DNA of 64,000 nt from Geitlerinema sp. BBD 1991-9 (GCA_001657325.1 LWRO01000004.1:37020-101019), one strand, 5' to 3'; positions 25,950 to 36,386 are shown, counted from the stretch's first letter. A program made the numbers and translations. Notes: generated by a model from the letters alone, not told the origin.

Positions 25950-27197
25950 ATGTCACAAGAACGCCCGCCTTTAGAGGAAATGACCCTGCGCCAGCTACGG
26001 AAAGTAGCGAGCGAGTGCAATATTTCCCGATACAGCCGAATGCGGAAAGCCCAATTGCTAGACGCGATTCGCTCGGTTTTACCGGAACAAACCATTCAAC
26101 AACCTCAAAGTCCAACTAACTCATCTCGTCAACTGGAGGCTCAGGAAGCAGTGGAAGCAGCAAAATTTGAACTCGGTCAAGACGATCGCACAGGCGGCGA
26201 ACTCGCTTCAGTCGATGAAGGTCTAGCCGATTTGCCCGATGGCTATGGCGAAAGCCGCATCGTCCTCATGCCTCGCGATCCCCAATGGGCTTACTGCTAT
26301 TGGGACGTATCGAACGAGCATCGAGAAGAACTCCGCCGTCAAGGCGGCCAACAGCTCGCCCTTCGGATTTACGACGCGACCGAGATCGATCTCAACAGCC
26401 AACGCCCGCACAGCATCCAAGAATATCCCTGCGACGAACTGGCGCGGGAATGGTATCTGCCGATTCCCGTCAGCGATCGCGACTACATCGTCGATATTGG
26501 CTACCGCTGTGCAGACGGCCGTTGGTTAGTCCTCGCTCGCTCGATCTCCGTTCACATTCCTCCGGTTTACCCCTCTGATTGGATCGAAGACATCTTCCTG
26601 ACCATCAATTGGGACGAAGAACTGCGCAGCAAAACCTTCGTGGAACTGGTTCCCCCGAGCAAAAAAGTTCCTGCCGTCGATAATCCCATCTACGAAGAAA
26701 TCTTCGGCATGGCCAAATCAGCCGAAGCGCAACGGGTGGCTGGCTCGCTGTTCGGTTCCATGCAACAAGTGCCCGAACAAGCTATCAGTTCCTATGTCTT
26801 CCCCTCCGGTGTGGGAATGTGGGCCGTTCCAACTACCTCCGGTATGGTGTCCGGTCTGACCATGTCCGGCGTGGGAATGTCGGGGGTCGGTTTCAGTGCC
26901 TCCATGCCCCCAATTCGCCCACGCAAATTCTGGCTGATCGCCGATGCAGAACTGATCGTGTACGGTGCGACCGAACCCGACGCCACCGTAACCATTGGCG
27001 GCCGTCCCATCAAACTCAATCCCGACGGCACCTTCCGCTTCCAAATGTCCTTCCAGGACGGACTCATCGATTACCCCATCATGGCCGTTGCAGCCGATGG
27101 CGAACAAACCCGTTCGATTCACATGAAATTCGAGCGCGAAACGCCGTCTCGCAACACCAACACCAAAGAAGAAGCTGTCGAAGAATGGCTCCACTAA
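25950..27197 (+). CDS. DUF4912 protein with N-terminal Rho-N/SAP-like domain
   Basis: 415 aa from ATG 25950; an upstream TTG frame (25800) reads through non-family sequence. Residues 1-40 (MTLRQLRKVASECNISRYSR) form a Rho-N or SAP-like helix-extended-helix. The DUF4912 domain follows (about 85-205: RIVLMPRDPQWAYCYWDVSN, DYIVDIGYRCADGRWLVLARS). A Gly/Met-rich stretch (about 285-315, GMSGVGFSASMPP) precedes a second beta-sandwich-like part, FWLIADAELIVYGATEPDAT. The Rho-N part hints at nucleic acid contact, but function is unknown. Monocistronic. Confidence 0.85.
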   Translation: MSQERPPLEEMTLRQLRKVASECNISRYSRMRKAQLLDAIRSVLPEQTIQQPQSPTNSSRQLEAQEAVEAAKFELGQDDRTGGELASVDEGLADLPDGYGESRIVLMPRDPQWAYCYWDVSNEHREELRRQGGQQLALRIYDATEIDLNSQRPHSIQEYPCDELAREWYLPIPVSDRDYIVDIGYRCADGRWLVLARSISVHIPPVYPSDWIEDIFLTINWDEELRSKTFVELVPPSKKVPAVDNPIYEEIFGMAKSAEAQRVAGSLFGSMQQVPEQAISSYVFPSGVGMWAVPTTSGMVSGLTMSGVGMSGVGFSASMPPIRPRKFWLIADAELIVYGATEPDATVTIGGRPIKLNPDGTFRFQMSFQDGLIDYPIMAVAADGEQTRSIHMKFERETPSRNTNTKEEAVEEWLH

Positions 27198-27258
27198 GGT
27201 AAGGAGGCGTCGGAGCGGGAGTCACCCCGCCTCGATTCGATCGATTGTTTCTCAATGC

Positions 27259-27296
27259 AAAACCCCGGTCTCTTTCAGAGGAAACCGGGGTTTTTT
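27259..27296 (+). terminator. Intrinsic terminator of the DUF4912 gene
   Basis: AAACCCCGGT...ACCGGGGTTTTTT with about 16 nt between the arms. Confidence 0.88.
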
Positions 27297-27319
27297 AATT
27301 CGAGATCGAAGTTATGGGA

Positions 27320-28999
27320 TTATTCGCTCCGTTGGAACGATGCCAGAAACTCTCGAATCTTCTCCGCTGCCACATCGCGACCGCCCAAGCCAAAGGCCAG
27401 AGCCACCGCGACCGCCAGCGCACCGAGCAGTAAGCCAAAGGCGAGATTAACGATGTCCGGTGCGATACCCATTTGTTGCAGGGTCATCGCCACGACGAAA
27501 ATAATAATCGCCACTCGCGCCACTTGACCGAGAAAACGCGACTGTGAGGTTCCCGATCCCACGATCAGGTTGTACACGAGATTGGCTAAGTACAGTCCGA
27601 TCGCCAACACCACCAAGCCAGCGAGGATGCGACCGAAGATAATTAACAAGCCCGAGACAATGTTATTGAGGGCGGGAATTTCGAGAACGTCAACAGCAGC
27701 GACGATCGCGAACAGTTCGATCCCGACCCACAGAACAATGCCCACAAATTCTGACGGCGTGCGGCTTGCCGATTGAAACGGCATCATCGCACCCGGTTCG
27801 TCAGGACGGCGCGGGGGTGGATTCAAGCCCAAAGCCGAGAAGATGTTGTTAAAGCCCAAACTCGTGAGTAAGTTGGTGACGAACTCCGATACCCAACGTC
27901 CTAGGAAGAAGAACACGGCAATAATTAAACCAGCCGTGAAAATCTGCGGCAGGAAGTCGAGCACTCGCTGGAGCATACTCACCGCCGGGTCAGAGACAGC
28001 CTGAATTTGCAGTGCGTCTAGGGCTGCGATGGCGATGGGGATCAACACCAAGACGTACACCAACATCCCGACGAGTCCAGAGAGGGGCATTCCCCCCACC
28101 TGAGACAGCCCCAGTCTCGCGCCGAAATTATCGATTCCGGTGGCGGCGAGTAGGTTTGTAACGATACCACGAACGATCCGAGCGATCAGCCAGCCGACGA
28201 CCCCGATGACCGCAGCCATCAAGATATTCGGCAAGTAGGCCAGAATTTTCTCGAGCATGGCTTGCAAGGGCTGCATCAAACCTTGCAATTGCAATGCATC
28301 GAGGATACCGGGCAGAAAGAGGAGAAAGATAAACCAATACAGGATATTGGCGAGGGTTTCGTTGACCAAAAACGGACTTTGTCCGCCCGACTGTTCGGCG
28401 AGTCGATCGTCGAGTCGGAAGCGTTCTAAGCCTTTGGTCAGTAAAGCTCTCGACAAGGTGGCTACGAGCCAAGCAACCCCCAGCCACAGCAAGGCCGCAC
28501 CAATTTGGGGAAGGTATTCAAAGATTTGTCCGAGAAATCCTTCGAGGGGGGCCGAGACAATTTCCAAACTGAGGGCGTTGAAAAACGCCAACAAACCGAA
28601 CAGCAGAACGATCCAGTAGACGATAGCCGCGCTCCACTGCTCGATGGGGAAGGCAGCATCTTCTCGATCGCTACCCGAGACCCATCTGGCGATTTTGTTA
28701 TCGATATCCGTGCGGTTGAGAATCGCTCTGACAGCGATCGCCGCAACAGTCGCACCGATCCAGAACAGAATCAAGATGGCAATCGCGCCGAGAACGTTGG
28801 GAAGAAAGCTTCCGAACGCCTGACCGATACTTTGAAAAAAGGAATTGACTTGAGCATCGACTTGGGCGAGGAGCGGGGGATCGCTCGCCTGCACGATCGA
28901 TGGCATATACTGCGTTTCTATCATCACGTTTTGCGCAGTCGCAACCTCGCTCGGGTCCGAGCAAGATACGCCGCGTCCTCCGTATAACGACAACGTCAT
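27320..28999 (-). CDS. MscS-related membrane protein with repeated conserved TM helices
   Basis: 559 aa with roughly ten to twelve membrane helices. Repeated units such as FLPNVLGAIAILILFWIGAT, YLPQIGAALLWLGVAWLVAT, YLPNILMAAVIGVVGWLIAR and FLPQIFTAGLIIAVFFFLGR correspond to the 'conserved TM helix' repeat found beside MscS channels. No classic MscS beta domain is seen at the C-terminus. The frame begins at 28999, but internal ATGs at 28924 and 28906 are possible; none has a good ribosome binding site. A role in osmotic or small-solute flux is plausible from family membership only. Confidence 0.82.
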   Translation of the reverse strand: MTLSLYGGRGVSCSDPSEVATAQNVMIETQYMPSIVQASDPPLLAQVDAQVNSFFQSIGQAFGSFLPNVLGAIAILILFWIGATVAAIAVRAILNRTDIDNKIARWVSGSDREDAAFPIEQWSAAIVYWIVLLFGLLAFFNALSLEIVSAPLEGFLGQIFEYLPQIGAALLWLGVAWLVATLSRALLTKGLERFRLDDRLAEQSGGQSPFLVNETLANILYWFIFLLFLPGILDALQLQGLMQPLQAMLEKILAYLPNILMAAVIGVVGWLIARIVRGIVTNLLAATGIDNFGARLGLSQVGGMPLSGLVGMLVYVLVLIPIAIAALDALQIQAVSDPAVSMLQRVLDFLPQIFTAGLIIAVFFFLGRWVSEFVTNLLTSLGFNNIFSALGLNPPPRRPDEPGAMMPFQSASRTPSEFVGIVLWVGIELFAIVAAVDVLEIPALNNIVSGLLIIFGRILAGLVVLAIGLYLANLVYNLIVGSGTSQSRFLGQVARVAIIIFVVAMTLQQMGIAPDIVNLAFGLLLGALAVAVALAFGLGGRDVAAEKIREFLASFQRSE

Positions 29000-29337
29000 C
29001 GCAGCGCCGATATTGACAATCGACGCTTTCGGGTTCCCGTTTGAGTGAGCCGGGAATTCGATCGACCTAAAGTTTTACTTAACGATGGCAGTGCTACACC
29101 TTAAGAGCAACACTTGGGATTATCCTACAGAAAGAATTCGATTCCTCCTAGATTTTCCGGGTTTTTTAAGGCTAAATTCTCAGGATGGGTTGCCAGCGCA
29201 ATTCCAGGCGCAATTTGGAGGGGGATCGACCTCTCCACGGGATGCACGATTTGTGTCAATATGACAAAAAAGAGCGATCCCCTCAGTACGATCGTTTCCG
29301 TCGCGTTCTCTCTCGTCTCCTTTGCAGCCAGCTAATC
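29000..29337. other. Divergent promoter region, 338 bp
   Basis: No gene is seen. It separates the membrane protein (minus) from the SRPBCC gene (plus). A frame running into the SRPBCC gene from 29185 is judged non-coding because the family start is at 29338. Confidence 0.35.
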
Positions 29338-29796
29338 ATGCCAGCTAAGCGTGTTTTCGAGCAGTCTATCCACGTGCGAGCCAGTGCGACGACCGTCGAA
29401 CGCTGTTTGACGGATTTGGACTTAATGCATCAATGGCTCAACCCAGCTTTGCGCTGCGAACCGGTCGGCTCGTGGGAGACTCGAGTGGGATCGCAATGTC
29501 GATTCGTGATTCAAATCCCCACGATCGAGCCGGCCCTCCGCAGTCGCGTCGTCGAACGGGAACCGGGATCGATCGTCTGGGCGTTCGAGGGCTTTTTTAT
29601 CGGGCGAGATCGATGGGAGTGCCGACCGACTGAGAACGGAACGCTACTGCTCAACTGCTTCGAGTTCGAGATTCCCAATCCCCTCGTAGCATTTGGCTTC
29701 GATCGATTTGCCGCCAAATGGACGAAAGCGGATATGACGGCACAGTTGCGCCGCCTCAAACAGGTGGCCGAGCGTATCGCGCTCGGGGAGCGCTGA
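29338..29796 (+). CDS. SRPBCC (START/Bet v1-like) small-molecule-binding protein
   Basis: 152 aa from ATG 29338. It starts with KRVFEQSIHVRASATTVERC, the usual beta1 followed by alpha1 of polyketide-cyclase-like proteins, then CLTDLDLMHQWLNPALRCEP, and ends in the long C-terminal helix KWTKADMTAQLRRLKQVAER. These folds bind hydrophobic ligands. Its stop overlaps the start of the hydrolase gene (TGATG at 29794-29798), so the two act in one operon and possibly on related substrates (inference). Confidence 0.85.
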   Translation: MPAKRVFEQSIHVRASATTVERCLTDLDLMHQWLNPALRCEPVGSWETRVGSQCRFVIQIPTIEPALRSRVVEREPGSIVWAFEGFFIGRDRWECRPTENGTLLLNCFEFEIPNPLVAFGFDRFAAKWTKADMTAQLRRLKQVAERIALGER

Positions 29797-30617
29797 TGAC
29801 ACGGCAAACGGATTTCCAGCTTCACGTCTGCGTCAAGGGAGAAGGATTTCCCTTTCTCCTGCTGCACGGCCACCCCGGTGCGAGCGGCAGTTTGTCGGTC
29901 TTTGCCGATTACTTCTGTTCTCGCTACCGAACGATCGCGCCGGACTTACGGGGATATGGAAAAAGCCGACCGCCCGGGCCGTTTGCCATGACCGACCACC
30001 TCGACGATTTAGAAGCCCTCCTCGATCGATTGCAGGTCGATCGATGTTGGGTTCTCGGATGGTCGCTCGGTGGGATTTTGGGACTCGAGCTGGCCTTGCG
30101 CTCTCCCGAGCGTGTTGTTGGACTCGTCGGCGTGGCGACTGCTGCCTGTCCCCGCAGCAGCCACCCTCCCGTGACCGCCTGGGATTTAGCGTACACGGGC
30201 ATTGCCGGAATCCTAAACCGATTCCGGCCGGGATGGCGCTGGAATATCGAGACCTTTGGCAAGCGATCGCTGTTTCGCTATCTCGTTCGACGACAAGAGC
30301 CGTCAGTTTATCGTTACCTCGCGATCGAGGGCGTTTCTGCTTATCTCAACACCCGCCCTGAGGCAACCGACGCCCTCCAAGAAGCATTACGTGAAGGGTA
30401 CGATCGACGGGACAAACTCGATCGAGTCCGTTGCCCCTGCTTGTGGTTGGCGGGGGAGGCAGACTGCCACATCACACGGCAATCGAGTCGAGAAACGGCC
30501 CTGGCCTTACCCGATTGCCAGTGGATTGCTTATCCCGACACCGCCCATCTCTTCCCCTGGGAAATTCCCGAGATCGTCTGTAGCGATATCGAGGCCTGGT
30601 TGTCCGCGCGTCGATGA
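29796..30617 (+). CDS. Alpha/beta-fold hydrolase
   Basis: 273 aa from ATG 29796, overlapping the SRPBCC stop by one base. The oxyanion strand is FLLLHGHPGASGS, the nucleophile elbow GWSLGGILG, the acid probably Asp in LAGEADCHIT and the His in PDTAHLFPWE. The lid region is Arg/Trp-rich. Members include esterases, epoxide hydrolases and haloalkane dehalogenases; the substrate cannot be told from sequence. Confidence 0.92.
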   Translation: MTRQTDFQLHVCVKGEGFPFLLLHGHPGASGSLSVFADYFCSRYRTIAPDLRGYGKSRPPGPFAMTDHLDDLEALLDRLQVDRCWVLGWSLGGILGLELALRSPERVVGLVGVATAACPRSSHPPVTAWDLAYTGIAGILNRFRPGWRWNIETFGKRSLFRYLVRRQEPSVYRYLAIEGVSAYLNTRPEATDALQEALREGYDRRDKLDRVRCPCLWLAGEADCHITRQSSRETALALPDCQWIAYPDTAHLFPWEIPEIVCSDIEAWLSARR

Positions 30618-30633
30618 GAGTTGAAAGATTTGT

Positions 30634-30915
30634 CTAAGTTTGTCCGCTCAGGATCGGAGATGGCGTGGTTTGCACGATATCAGCCGCTTCGTCGAAAACG
30701 GTGAGGTTGCTGGGTTTACACCGCTCGATCGAAATGGCAATTCCTTGTGCGCCTTCTTGTTCGAGATCTTCTACGTAACCTGCTTTGGCGGCCTCGGCCT
30801 CTTCCTCTGAGGTAAACGGACCGAAGTAGTAGGTGCACTGAGGGGTTTCAGTGTCGATTTTTACCCACCAAGCCATGCCGAATAACTGGAGAACGTTCAA
30901 CAACAATTCTTTCAT
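30634..30915 (-). CDS. DUF1816 small cyanobacterial protein
   Basis: 93 aa: WWVKIDTETPQCTYYFGPFT and EAEAAKAGYVEDLEQEGAQG are the signatures of DUF1816, a family of CpcD-like size found in cyanobacteria. It has a hydrophobic N-terminal helix and is otherwise soluble. Function unknown. It converges on the hydrolase gene with a 16-bp gap. Confidence 0.85.
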   Translation of the reverse strand: MKELLLNVLQLFGMAWWVKIDTETPQCTYYFGPFTSEEEAEAAKAGYVEDLEQEGAQGIAISIERCKPSNLTVFDEAADIVQTTPSPILSGQT

Positions 30916-31083
30916 GGTTTTATTACCCGCTTACTAACTGGGGAGGTATTCAGACCAACAGCACCGATACTGTCGTTTCTTTACAGTTCTTTATACTGTG
31001 CAGGTCATTTTTTTTCAACGCTTGCGAGACCGAATCGATTTTCCGAATCTCGAGGTGATTCGATCCTACTACGATCCCCATTT

Positions 31084-32052
31084 TTAGAGGTGTAATCGAT
31101 TCGACCAACGCTGACGGTAAATTTCGTAGAGGGCCATCCCGGCTGCGACGGAAACGTTGAGACTGGGAGTCGTTCCGCTCAACGGAATCGAAACGAGTTG
31201 GTCGCAGTGACGCTGAGTCAATAGATTCAAGCCATGACCTTCCGAACCCATCACTAACACAGTTGCGCGGTTAAATTCAACTTCGTGAATCTCTCGATCG
31301 GCTTTTTCGGACAGGCCGTAAACCCAGAACCCAGCTTCCTTCAGGGTTTCCAACGCACGAGACAAATTGACGACACGGGCAACGGGGATCGCATCGAGGG
31401 CACCCGCTGCAACTTTCATCACGGTCGAGGAGATTCCAACCGCGCGCCGTTGGGGTACGACGATCCCCTGACCACCAATGGCTTCGGTGGTGCGCACGAT
31501 GGCACCGAGGTTGTGGGGATCGGTGATACCGTCGGCAATGACGAGAACGGGGCGCTCGCTTTTGGACTTGGCCCGTTCGATCAGATCTTCGAGTTCCCAG
31601 TATTCGTAGGGGGATACTTGGGCCACGACCCCTTGGTGCGTCGAACCCTGGGTCATGCGGTCTAACTGCTTGTAGGACACTTCATCGACGATGGTTCCGT
31701 TGGCCCGAGCTTCCGTGAGGAGGGCGTGAAAGCGTGGCGCGTGGCGGAGTTGCCCGACGATCCAAACGCGATCGATCGATCGATCGCTTTCCAAAGCACT
31801 GAGGACAGTATGGCGTCCGTAAATCAGATCCCGAGCTTCGAGATCGCCGTTGGATTCTGGGGCAGCTGATTCTTTGCTGTAACGGGGTTTGGCGTTATCT
31901 CGATCGTCGCGCGGTTTGGGGGCGTGCGGTCTGTCACTCCGACGAAGGCGCGAGGGGCGCGAAGACTTGTTAAACGACTTTTTAAAGGATTTTTTGAGAT
32001 TTTTGGAGCCGGAAAACTTGGGTTTGCGTTCGGGAGAGCGATGAGTTGACAT
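31084..32052 (-). CDS. rlmB: 23S rRNA (guanosine2251-2'-O)-methyltransferase, TrmH/SpoU family
   Basis: 322 aa from ATG 32052. Residues 1-70 form a very basic Ser/Arg/Lys-rich extension ([15 protein letters not shown]). Next is the substrate-binding domain [20 protein letters not shown], then the SPOUT knot [60 protein letters not shown] and [20 protein letters not shown]. It methylates G2251 in the peptidyl-transferase P loop. The mini-RNase III gene lies 66 bp upstream on the same strand, an arrangement also known in Firmicutes. Confidence 0.93.
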   Translation of the reverse strand: MSTHRSPERKPKFSGSKNLKKSFKKSFNKSSRPSRLRRSDRPHAPKPRDDRDNAKPRYSKESAAPESNGDLEARDLIYGRHTVLSALESDRSIDRVWIVGQLRHAPRFHALLTEARANGTIVDEVSYKQLDRMTQGSTHQGVVAQVSPYEYWELEDLIERAKSKSERPVLVIADGITDPHNLGAIVRTTEAIGGQGIVVPQRRAVGISSTVMKVAAGALDAIPVARVVNLSRALETLKEAGFWVYGLSEKADREIHEVEFNRATVLVMGSEGHGLNLLTQRHCDQLVSIPLSGTTPSLNVSVAAGMALYEIYRQRWSNRLHL

Positions 32053-32117
32053 GGCACGAAGACAGGTTGGGCAAGTAAACAAAGTTAAGGCGGCGGTGCG
32101 GGCGATCCCGATCGGAA

Positions 32118-32582
32118 TCAGGAATTTTTCAGGGAATCGTCGAAATCGAAGTCGAATCGATCGAACAGTTCTCGCAACCGCTGGGAATCGGCGAGATAGA
32201 GATAACCAATTAATGCTTCTAAACTCGTCGCCTGCTGGTAAACCTTCGGATCGAGGCGTTTTGGACCTTTGGGGGCAGCATTGCGTCCCCGGCGAAGCGT
32301 TTCTTTTTCCTCGGCGGTTAAATACGGCTCGATCGATTGCAGGTGTTGAGCTTGACGTTCGGCCCGCACTTGCGCGACAACGCGCTGGTGATAGACGTGG
32401 GTGCGCTGGGGCGGAAACAGATAGTACTGTCGGACGTATAATTCGTAAACGGCATCGCCGATGTAGGCGAGAGCTGTCGTTGAGATCCGCTGGAGTTGCT
32501 GCGGCGTTAAAGCCGGCGTGTCGATCTCAAACAATGGCTTCGTCTGGGCGAGTGGGTCTAAATTCTCTGACGTTGGTGGCAT
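32118..32582 (-). CDS. mrnC: Mini-ribonuclease 3 (23S rRNA maturation)
   Basis: 154 aa from ATG 32582. It has the RNase III catalytic fold without a dsRNA-binding domain: [17 protein letters not shown] contains the metal-binding Asp/Glu, and [13 protein letters not shown] is the second conserved box. [16 protein letters not shown] is typical of the mini-III group. It trims 23S rRNA ends, and its pairing with rlmB makes an rRNA-maturation operon likely. Confidence 0.93.
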   Translation of the reverse strand: MPPTSENLDPLAQTKPLFEIDTPALTPQQLQRISTTALAYIGDAVYELYVRQYYLFPPQRTHVYHQRVVAQVRAERQAQHLQSIEPYLTAEEKETLRRGRNAAPKGPKRLDPKVYQQATSLEALIGYLYLADSQRLRELFDRFDFDFDDSLKNS

Positions 32583-32652
32583 TCCAAATTGACCATAACA
32601 CAACCAGCCATTCCGCGTTCGAGCGAAACGGCTGGTCGGATGTTCGGGAAAC

Positions 32653-33021
32653 TCACGATTTGGAAAGATTGGCGATAGCAGCTTCGATCGAACTCTGTAA
32701 AGACAGAAATTTCTCCAAACGCACGAGTTTCACGGTTTGCGTCACTCGTGCATTGGTGACGATCTGCAAGCTACCGTTGGCAGACTGCGCTTTTTTAACC
32801 AACTGCACCAGAGCACCCAAACCAGAACTGTCCACGAAGTCGATTTTAGACAGATCCAAAATGATATGCTCGGGGCCTTCTGCGACGCATTTTCCCAGCA
32901 CCTTTTGAAAGTTCGGCTCTGAAAACGCATCGAGCAGTCCAGTGAGTCGGAATAACTGATAGTTACCTTTGACTTCGCGCGTGCCTCGCAGGCTAACCGT
33001 CAAATTGAGTGGCTCAGGAAT
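32653..33021 (-). CDS. STAS-domain anti-sigma-factor antagonist (SpoIIAA-like)
   Basis: The STAS core is clear: YQLFRLTGLLDAFSEPNFQK, HIILDLSKIDFVDSSGLGAL (phosphorylatable Ser in DSSG) and VTQTVKLVRLEKFLSL. It would be regulated by a serine kinase/phosphatase pair not seen here. No ATG precedes the domain. A TTG exists at 33003, but the only Shine-Dalgarno sequence (AAGAGGAGG, 33027-33035) lies 5 nt before an in-frame ATT at 33021, and a stop codon lies just upstream of that. The ATT start gives IPEPLNLTVSLRGTREV (122 codons); the TTG start gives 116 aa. Confidence 0.88.
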   Translation of the reverse strand: MPEPLNLTVSLRGTREVKGNYQLFRLTGLLDAFSEPNFQKVLGKCVAEGPEHIILDLSKIDFVDSSGLGALVQLVKKAQSANGSLQIVTNARVTQTVKLVRLEKFLSLQSSIEAAIANLSKS

Positions 33022-33116
33022 GGCGTCCTCCTCTTATCGCTTATGCCTTGAGTTAACGCTTCAGTATAGGCTGCTTTGGGGAAATTTGTCTACCGCAGAT
33101 CTCCCGATCGAACGAG

Positions 33117-34268
33117 CTACGAAGCAGCTTGACGACGGGCGTCTCGCATGGCGGCGACAAATCGCTCGAATAGATAATCGGCATCGTGGGGCCCGGGGCT
33201 GGCTTCGGGGTGATACTGCACGGAAAATAAGGGGAGCTGTTTGTGGCGCAGTCCAGCCACCGTTCGATCGTTGAGGTTTAAATGCGTCACTTCGATCTCG
33301 TCATCGAGGGAATCCGCCGCGATGGCAAAGCCGTGGTTTTGACTGGTAATTTCCACTTGTTGCGTCAACCCGCACGGTTGGTTCAGTCCTCGATGTCCGA
33401 ACTTGAGTTTGAAGGTCTCAGCACCGATGGCCTGACCGAGAATTTGGTGTCCCATGCAGATGCCGAACATGGGCTTGTCCGCCTCGAGTAAAGCTTTGAC
33501 CGTTTCGACTCCTTCTTTCACAGCGGAAGGATCGCCCGGGCCGTTAGAGAGAAAAATTCCGTCAGGATCGTATTTCAGCATCTCTTCGACGGGGGTGTTA
33601 ACGGGGACGACAACGACCCGACAGCCGTAACTGGCCAGGCGACGTAGGATGTTACGCTTGACGCCGAAATCGATCGCCACAACCGTAAAGGTTTCATCGT
33701 CTGTCTCGCCATGGGCTTTGAATTCCCAGGGTGGCGGTGTGGCCTCCGTCCACTCGTACACGACGGGAGTTGTCACTTCTGGCACTAAGTTTAAACCGGC
33801 CATGCTCGGCGCCGATCGAACTTGGATTAATAACTCTTCCGGCTCGAGAATTTCGGTCGACACGCCACCATTCATCGCACCGATCGACCTCAGTTTCCGC
33901 GTTAACGCTCGCGTATCGATGCCGTAAATCCCTGGAATGCCGTGTTCTTTGAGATAGTCGGAGAGAGATTGTGTCGATCTCCAGTTGCTCGGCCGTTGAC
34001 AGATATTACGAGCAATGGCAGCTTTCGCGTAGGGACGGGGCGATTCTTCGTCTTCGGGGTTGACTCCCACGTTCCCCAATTCGGGATAAGTAAATGTAAT
34101 CAACTGACCGCAGTAGCTCGGATCGGTCAACACCTCTTGATAGCCCGTCATTCCCGTGTTGAACACGACTTCGCCGATGGCCGTTCCGGTGGCTCCAAAA
34201 GACCAGCCTTTGTAGTGAGTGCCGTCAGCAAGAACGAGGAGAGCAGGGTGAGCGCCTGAAATGGGCAT
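33117..34268 (-). CDS. carA: Carbamoyl-phosphate synthase small (glutaminase) subunit
   Basis: 383 aa. The N-terminal CPSase domain has [20 protein letters not shown]. The C-terminal class I amidotransferase has the nucleophile Cys in [13 protein letters not shown] and His/Glu in [14 protein letters not shown]. It releases ammonia from glutamine for the CarB subunit in arginine and pyrimidine synthesis. carB is not in the window. It ends about 95 bp before the STAS leader. Confidence 0.97.
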   Translation of the reverse strand: MPISGAHPALLVLADGTHYKGWSFGATGTAIGEVVFNTGMTGYQEVLTDPSYCGQLITFTYPELGNVGVNPEDEESPRPYAKAAIARNICQRPSNWRSTQSLSDYLKEHGIPGIYGIDTRALTRKLRSIGAMNGGVSTEILEPEELLIQVRSAPSMAGLNLVPEVTTPVVYEWTEATPPPWEFKAHGETDDETFTVVAIDFGVKRNILRRLASYGCRVVVVPVNTPVEEMLKYDPDGIFLSNGPGDPSAVKEGVETVKALLEADKPMFGICMGHQILGQAIGAETFKLKFGHRGLNQPCGLTQQVEITSQNHGFAIAADSLDDEIEVTHLNLNDRTVAGLRHKQLPLFSVQYHPEASPGPHDADYLFERFVAAMRDARRQAAS

Positions 34269-34520
34269 GGCAATGCGGGTCAGTCCGTATATTATGGATC
34301 GGCGTTATTATGCCACGACTCGGGGTCGGGCGGCGCACCTTGTAACGACTCGATCGCATTTGGCGAGCGAAAGTGCGATCTCAGCCGTCCCGAGCTGATG
34401 TCGATCGAACAAAAAACAATTGAGACCGTTCGATTTCCGCAATCGTCGCTCGCCAATCGTAAATCGTAAATCCTATGAGATACTTCAAGGTATGCAGATA
34501 GGGATCGAGAAAAAACAATC

Positions 34521-35708
34521 GTGAAAGCTATTACTTTATTAGGATCGACCGGTTCGATTGGAACGCAAACCCTCGATATTGTTGCCCAATACCCCGATCG
34601 ATTTCGCCTCGTCGGGATCGCTGCCGGAAATAACGTCGAACTTCTCGCCCAACAGGTGCGCCAGTTCAAACCGGAAATCGTCGCGATTCGCAATACACAA
34701 AAATTCGATCGATTAAAGGAAGCTCTCGCCGATCTCGATCCTCAACCGAAACTCCTCTCTGGTGAAGAAGGTATTATTGAAGTTGCTCGCTTCGGCGACT
34801 CGGAAGCTGTGGTGACGGGTATTGTCGGCTGTGCGGGATTACTTCCCACCATTGCGGCCATCGAAGCCGGAAAAGATATCGCCCTTGCGAATAAAGAAAC
34901 ACTGATTGCAGGAGGCCCCGTCGTCAATCCCCTGATTGAAAAACACGGCGTTAAATTGCTACCGGCTGACTCCGAACATTCTGCGATTTTTCAATGTTTA
35001 CAGGGGGTTCCTGAAGGCGGACTCAAACGCATTATCCTCACCGCTTCAGGAGGGGCGTTCCGCGACTGGCCGGTTGAAAAACTCTCAGAAGTGACGGTCG
35101 CAGATGCCATCAAACACCCCAACTGGTCGATGGGTCGTAAAATCACCGTTGATTCAGCAACGTTGATGAATAAGGGGTTAGAAGTTATCGAAGCTCATTA
35201 TTTATTTGGGTTAGATTACGATGATATCGATATTGTGGTTCACCCGCAAAGTATTATTCATTCGCTAATCGAGTTACAAGACACGTCTGTTTTAGCTCAG
35301 TTAGGCTGGCCGGATATGCGATTGCCGTTGTTGTATGCCATGTCTTGGCCCGAGCGTTTGAAAACTGACTGGGAACAACTCGATTTAGTGAAGGCGGGAG
35401 ATTTAACGTTCCGCGATCCCGATCGAACGAAATATCCGTGTATGGATCTCGCGTATGCTGCAGGACGTGCGGGGGGATCGATGACGGCGGTGTTGAACGC
35501 AGCCAACGAACAAGCCGTGGCGTTGTTCTTAGACGAACGAGTTCAGTTTCTCGATATTCCGAAATTGATTGAAGCGACGATCGATCGACATCGCGCTGAC
35601 AATACACAAACCCCAACGTTGGATGACATTCTCGCTGCCGATCGATGGGCGCGTCAAGCGGTCGTTGAGGAAAGCACAAAACTCGAAGCAACAGTGGTTT
35701 GTGTGTGA
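34521..35708 (+). CDS. dxr: 1-deoxy-D-xylulose-5-phosphate reductoisomerase
   Basis: 395 aa beginning at GTG 34521 ([20 protein letters not shown]), the NADPH-binding GSTGSIG motif. Metal and substrate residues lie in [17 protein letters not shown] and [17 protein letters not shown], and the flexible loop in [15 protein letters not shown]. It catalyses the committed step of the MEP isoprenoid pathway, which feeds carotenoids, phytol and quinones. It is monocistronic; a degenerate short repeat (AATCGTAAATCGTAAATC) lies just upstream, near 34455. Confidence 0.97.
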   Translation: MKAITLLGSTGSIGTQTLDIVAQYPDRFRLVGIAAGNNVELLAQQVRQFKPEIVAIRNTQKFDRLKEALADLDPQPKLLSGEEGIIEVARFGDSEAVVTGIVGCAGLLPTIAAIEAGKDIALANKETLIAGGPVVNPLIEKHGVKLLPADSEHSAIFQCLQGVPEGGLKRIILTASGGAFRDWPVEKLSEVTVADAIKHPNWSMGRKITVDSATLMNKGLEVIEAHYLFGLDYDDIDIVVHPQSIIHSLIELQDTSVLAQLGWPDMRLPLLYAMSWPERLKTDWEQLDLVKAGDLTFRDPDRTKYPCMDLAYAAGRAGGSMTAVLNAANEQAVALFLDERVQFLDIPKLIEATIDRHRADNTQTPTLDDILAADRWARQAVVEESTKLEATVVCV

Positions 35709-36065
35709 AATTCGAGCTTTAGACTCGCTTTTTGAAAATACGGTGTTAAATTAGAAGTAATGACGGTTGGGGCGAATCGAATTTCGTCCCTATTTTTTAT
35801 TTTTTTTTCATAAAAGAATTTCTCGACTTGCGAGATCGAACTCATTGCAAACGCTACGGTGAAGCATTGGCCATTGTAGACGAATTTGAGGGAATGGGAA
35901 AACTGGTAATTCTTAGAAAGATTGAATCATTTCTCGTTCGTTTGGTTGTTCGTCTTAATTAAAAATCAGATCGGAGGTTGTTGAACGAATTTTTGAATAG
36001 CTTCGATTTTGGATTCACTTTGATAAATTCATAAAGTCAATTTCAAGAAAAAACTCTCTCTGCAT

Positions 36066-36157
36066 GGGTCTGTTGGAGTCGGGGCGAACGGCCGTTCGCC
36101 CCGACAAGAGTCTTGGTATCATAGGCAATCAAATTCCACCGCAATTCCAGCAGACCC
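36066..36157. repeat. Palindromic MITE-like element, copy 2
   Basis: It starts with the same GGGTCTGTTGGA as copy 1, then a 28-bp perfect palindrome (36078-36105 approx.) centred on CGAACGGCCGTTCG. The right arm (to 36157) is the inverse of copy 1's left arm (TGGTATCATAGGCAATCAAA). Most of its own left arm is deleted. It is non-coding. Confidence 0.88.
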
Positions 36158-36386
36158 CTCTACATTAAGTTAGATAAATGGAAACTTTATTTAAAAGAAG
36201 AGATCGAAGCAGCAGTTTACCCTGCAAGTGTGGAAGTTTTAAGTAGAAAGCTGATTCCATTTGAAATTTTGGATCGATCGACGAGATCTTTTGCAACGAT
36301 TTGAGGTGCTACTTGCTTTAACATACGAACATTGAGCGAAAGCATTACGACTGGTATTGGCTGAAGCTTTGGTGAAGTTTCTAGGT

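Noticed and set aside
35820..35960. Decayed frame KEFLDLRDRTHCKRYGEALA
   Set aside because: There is no start codon and no family assignment; noted only as a possible gene fragment in the repeat-rich region.
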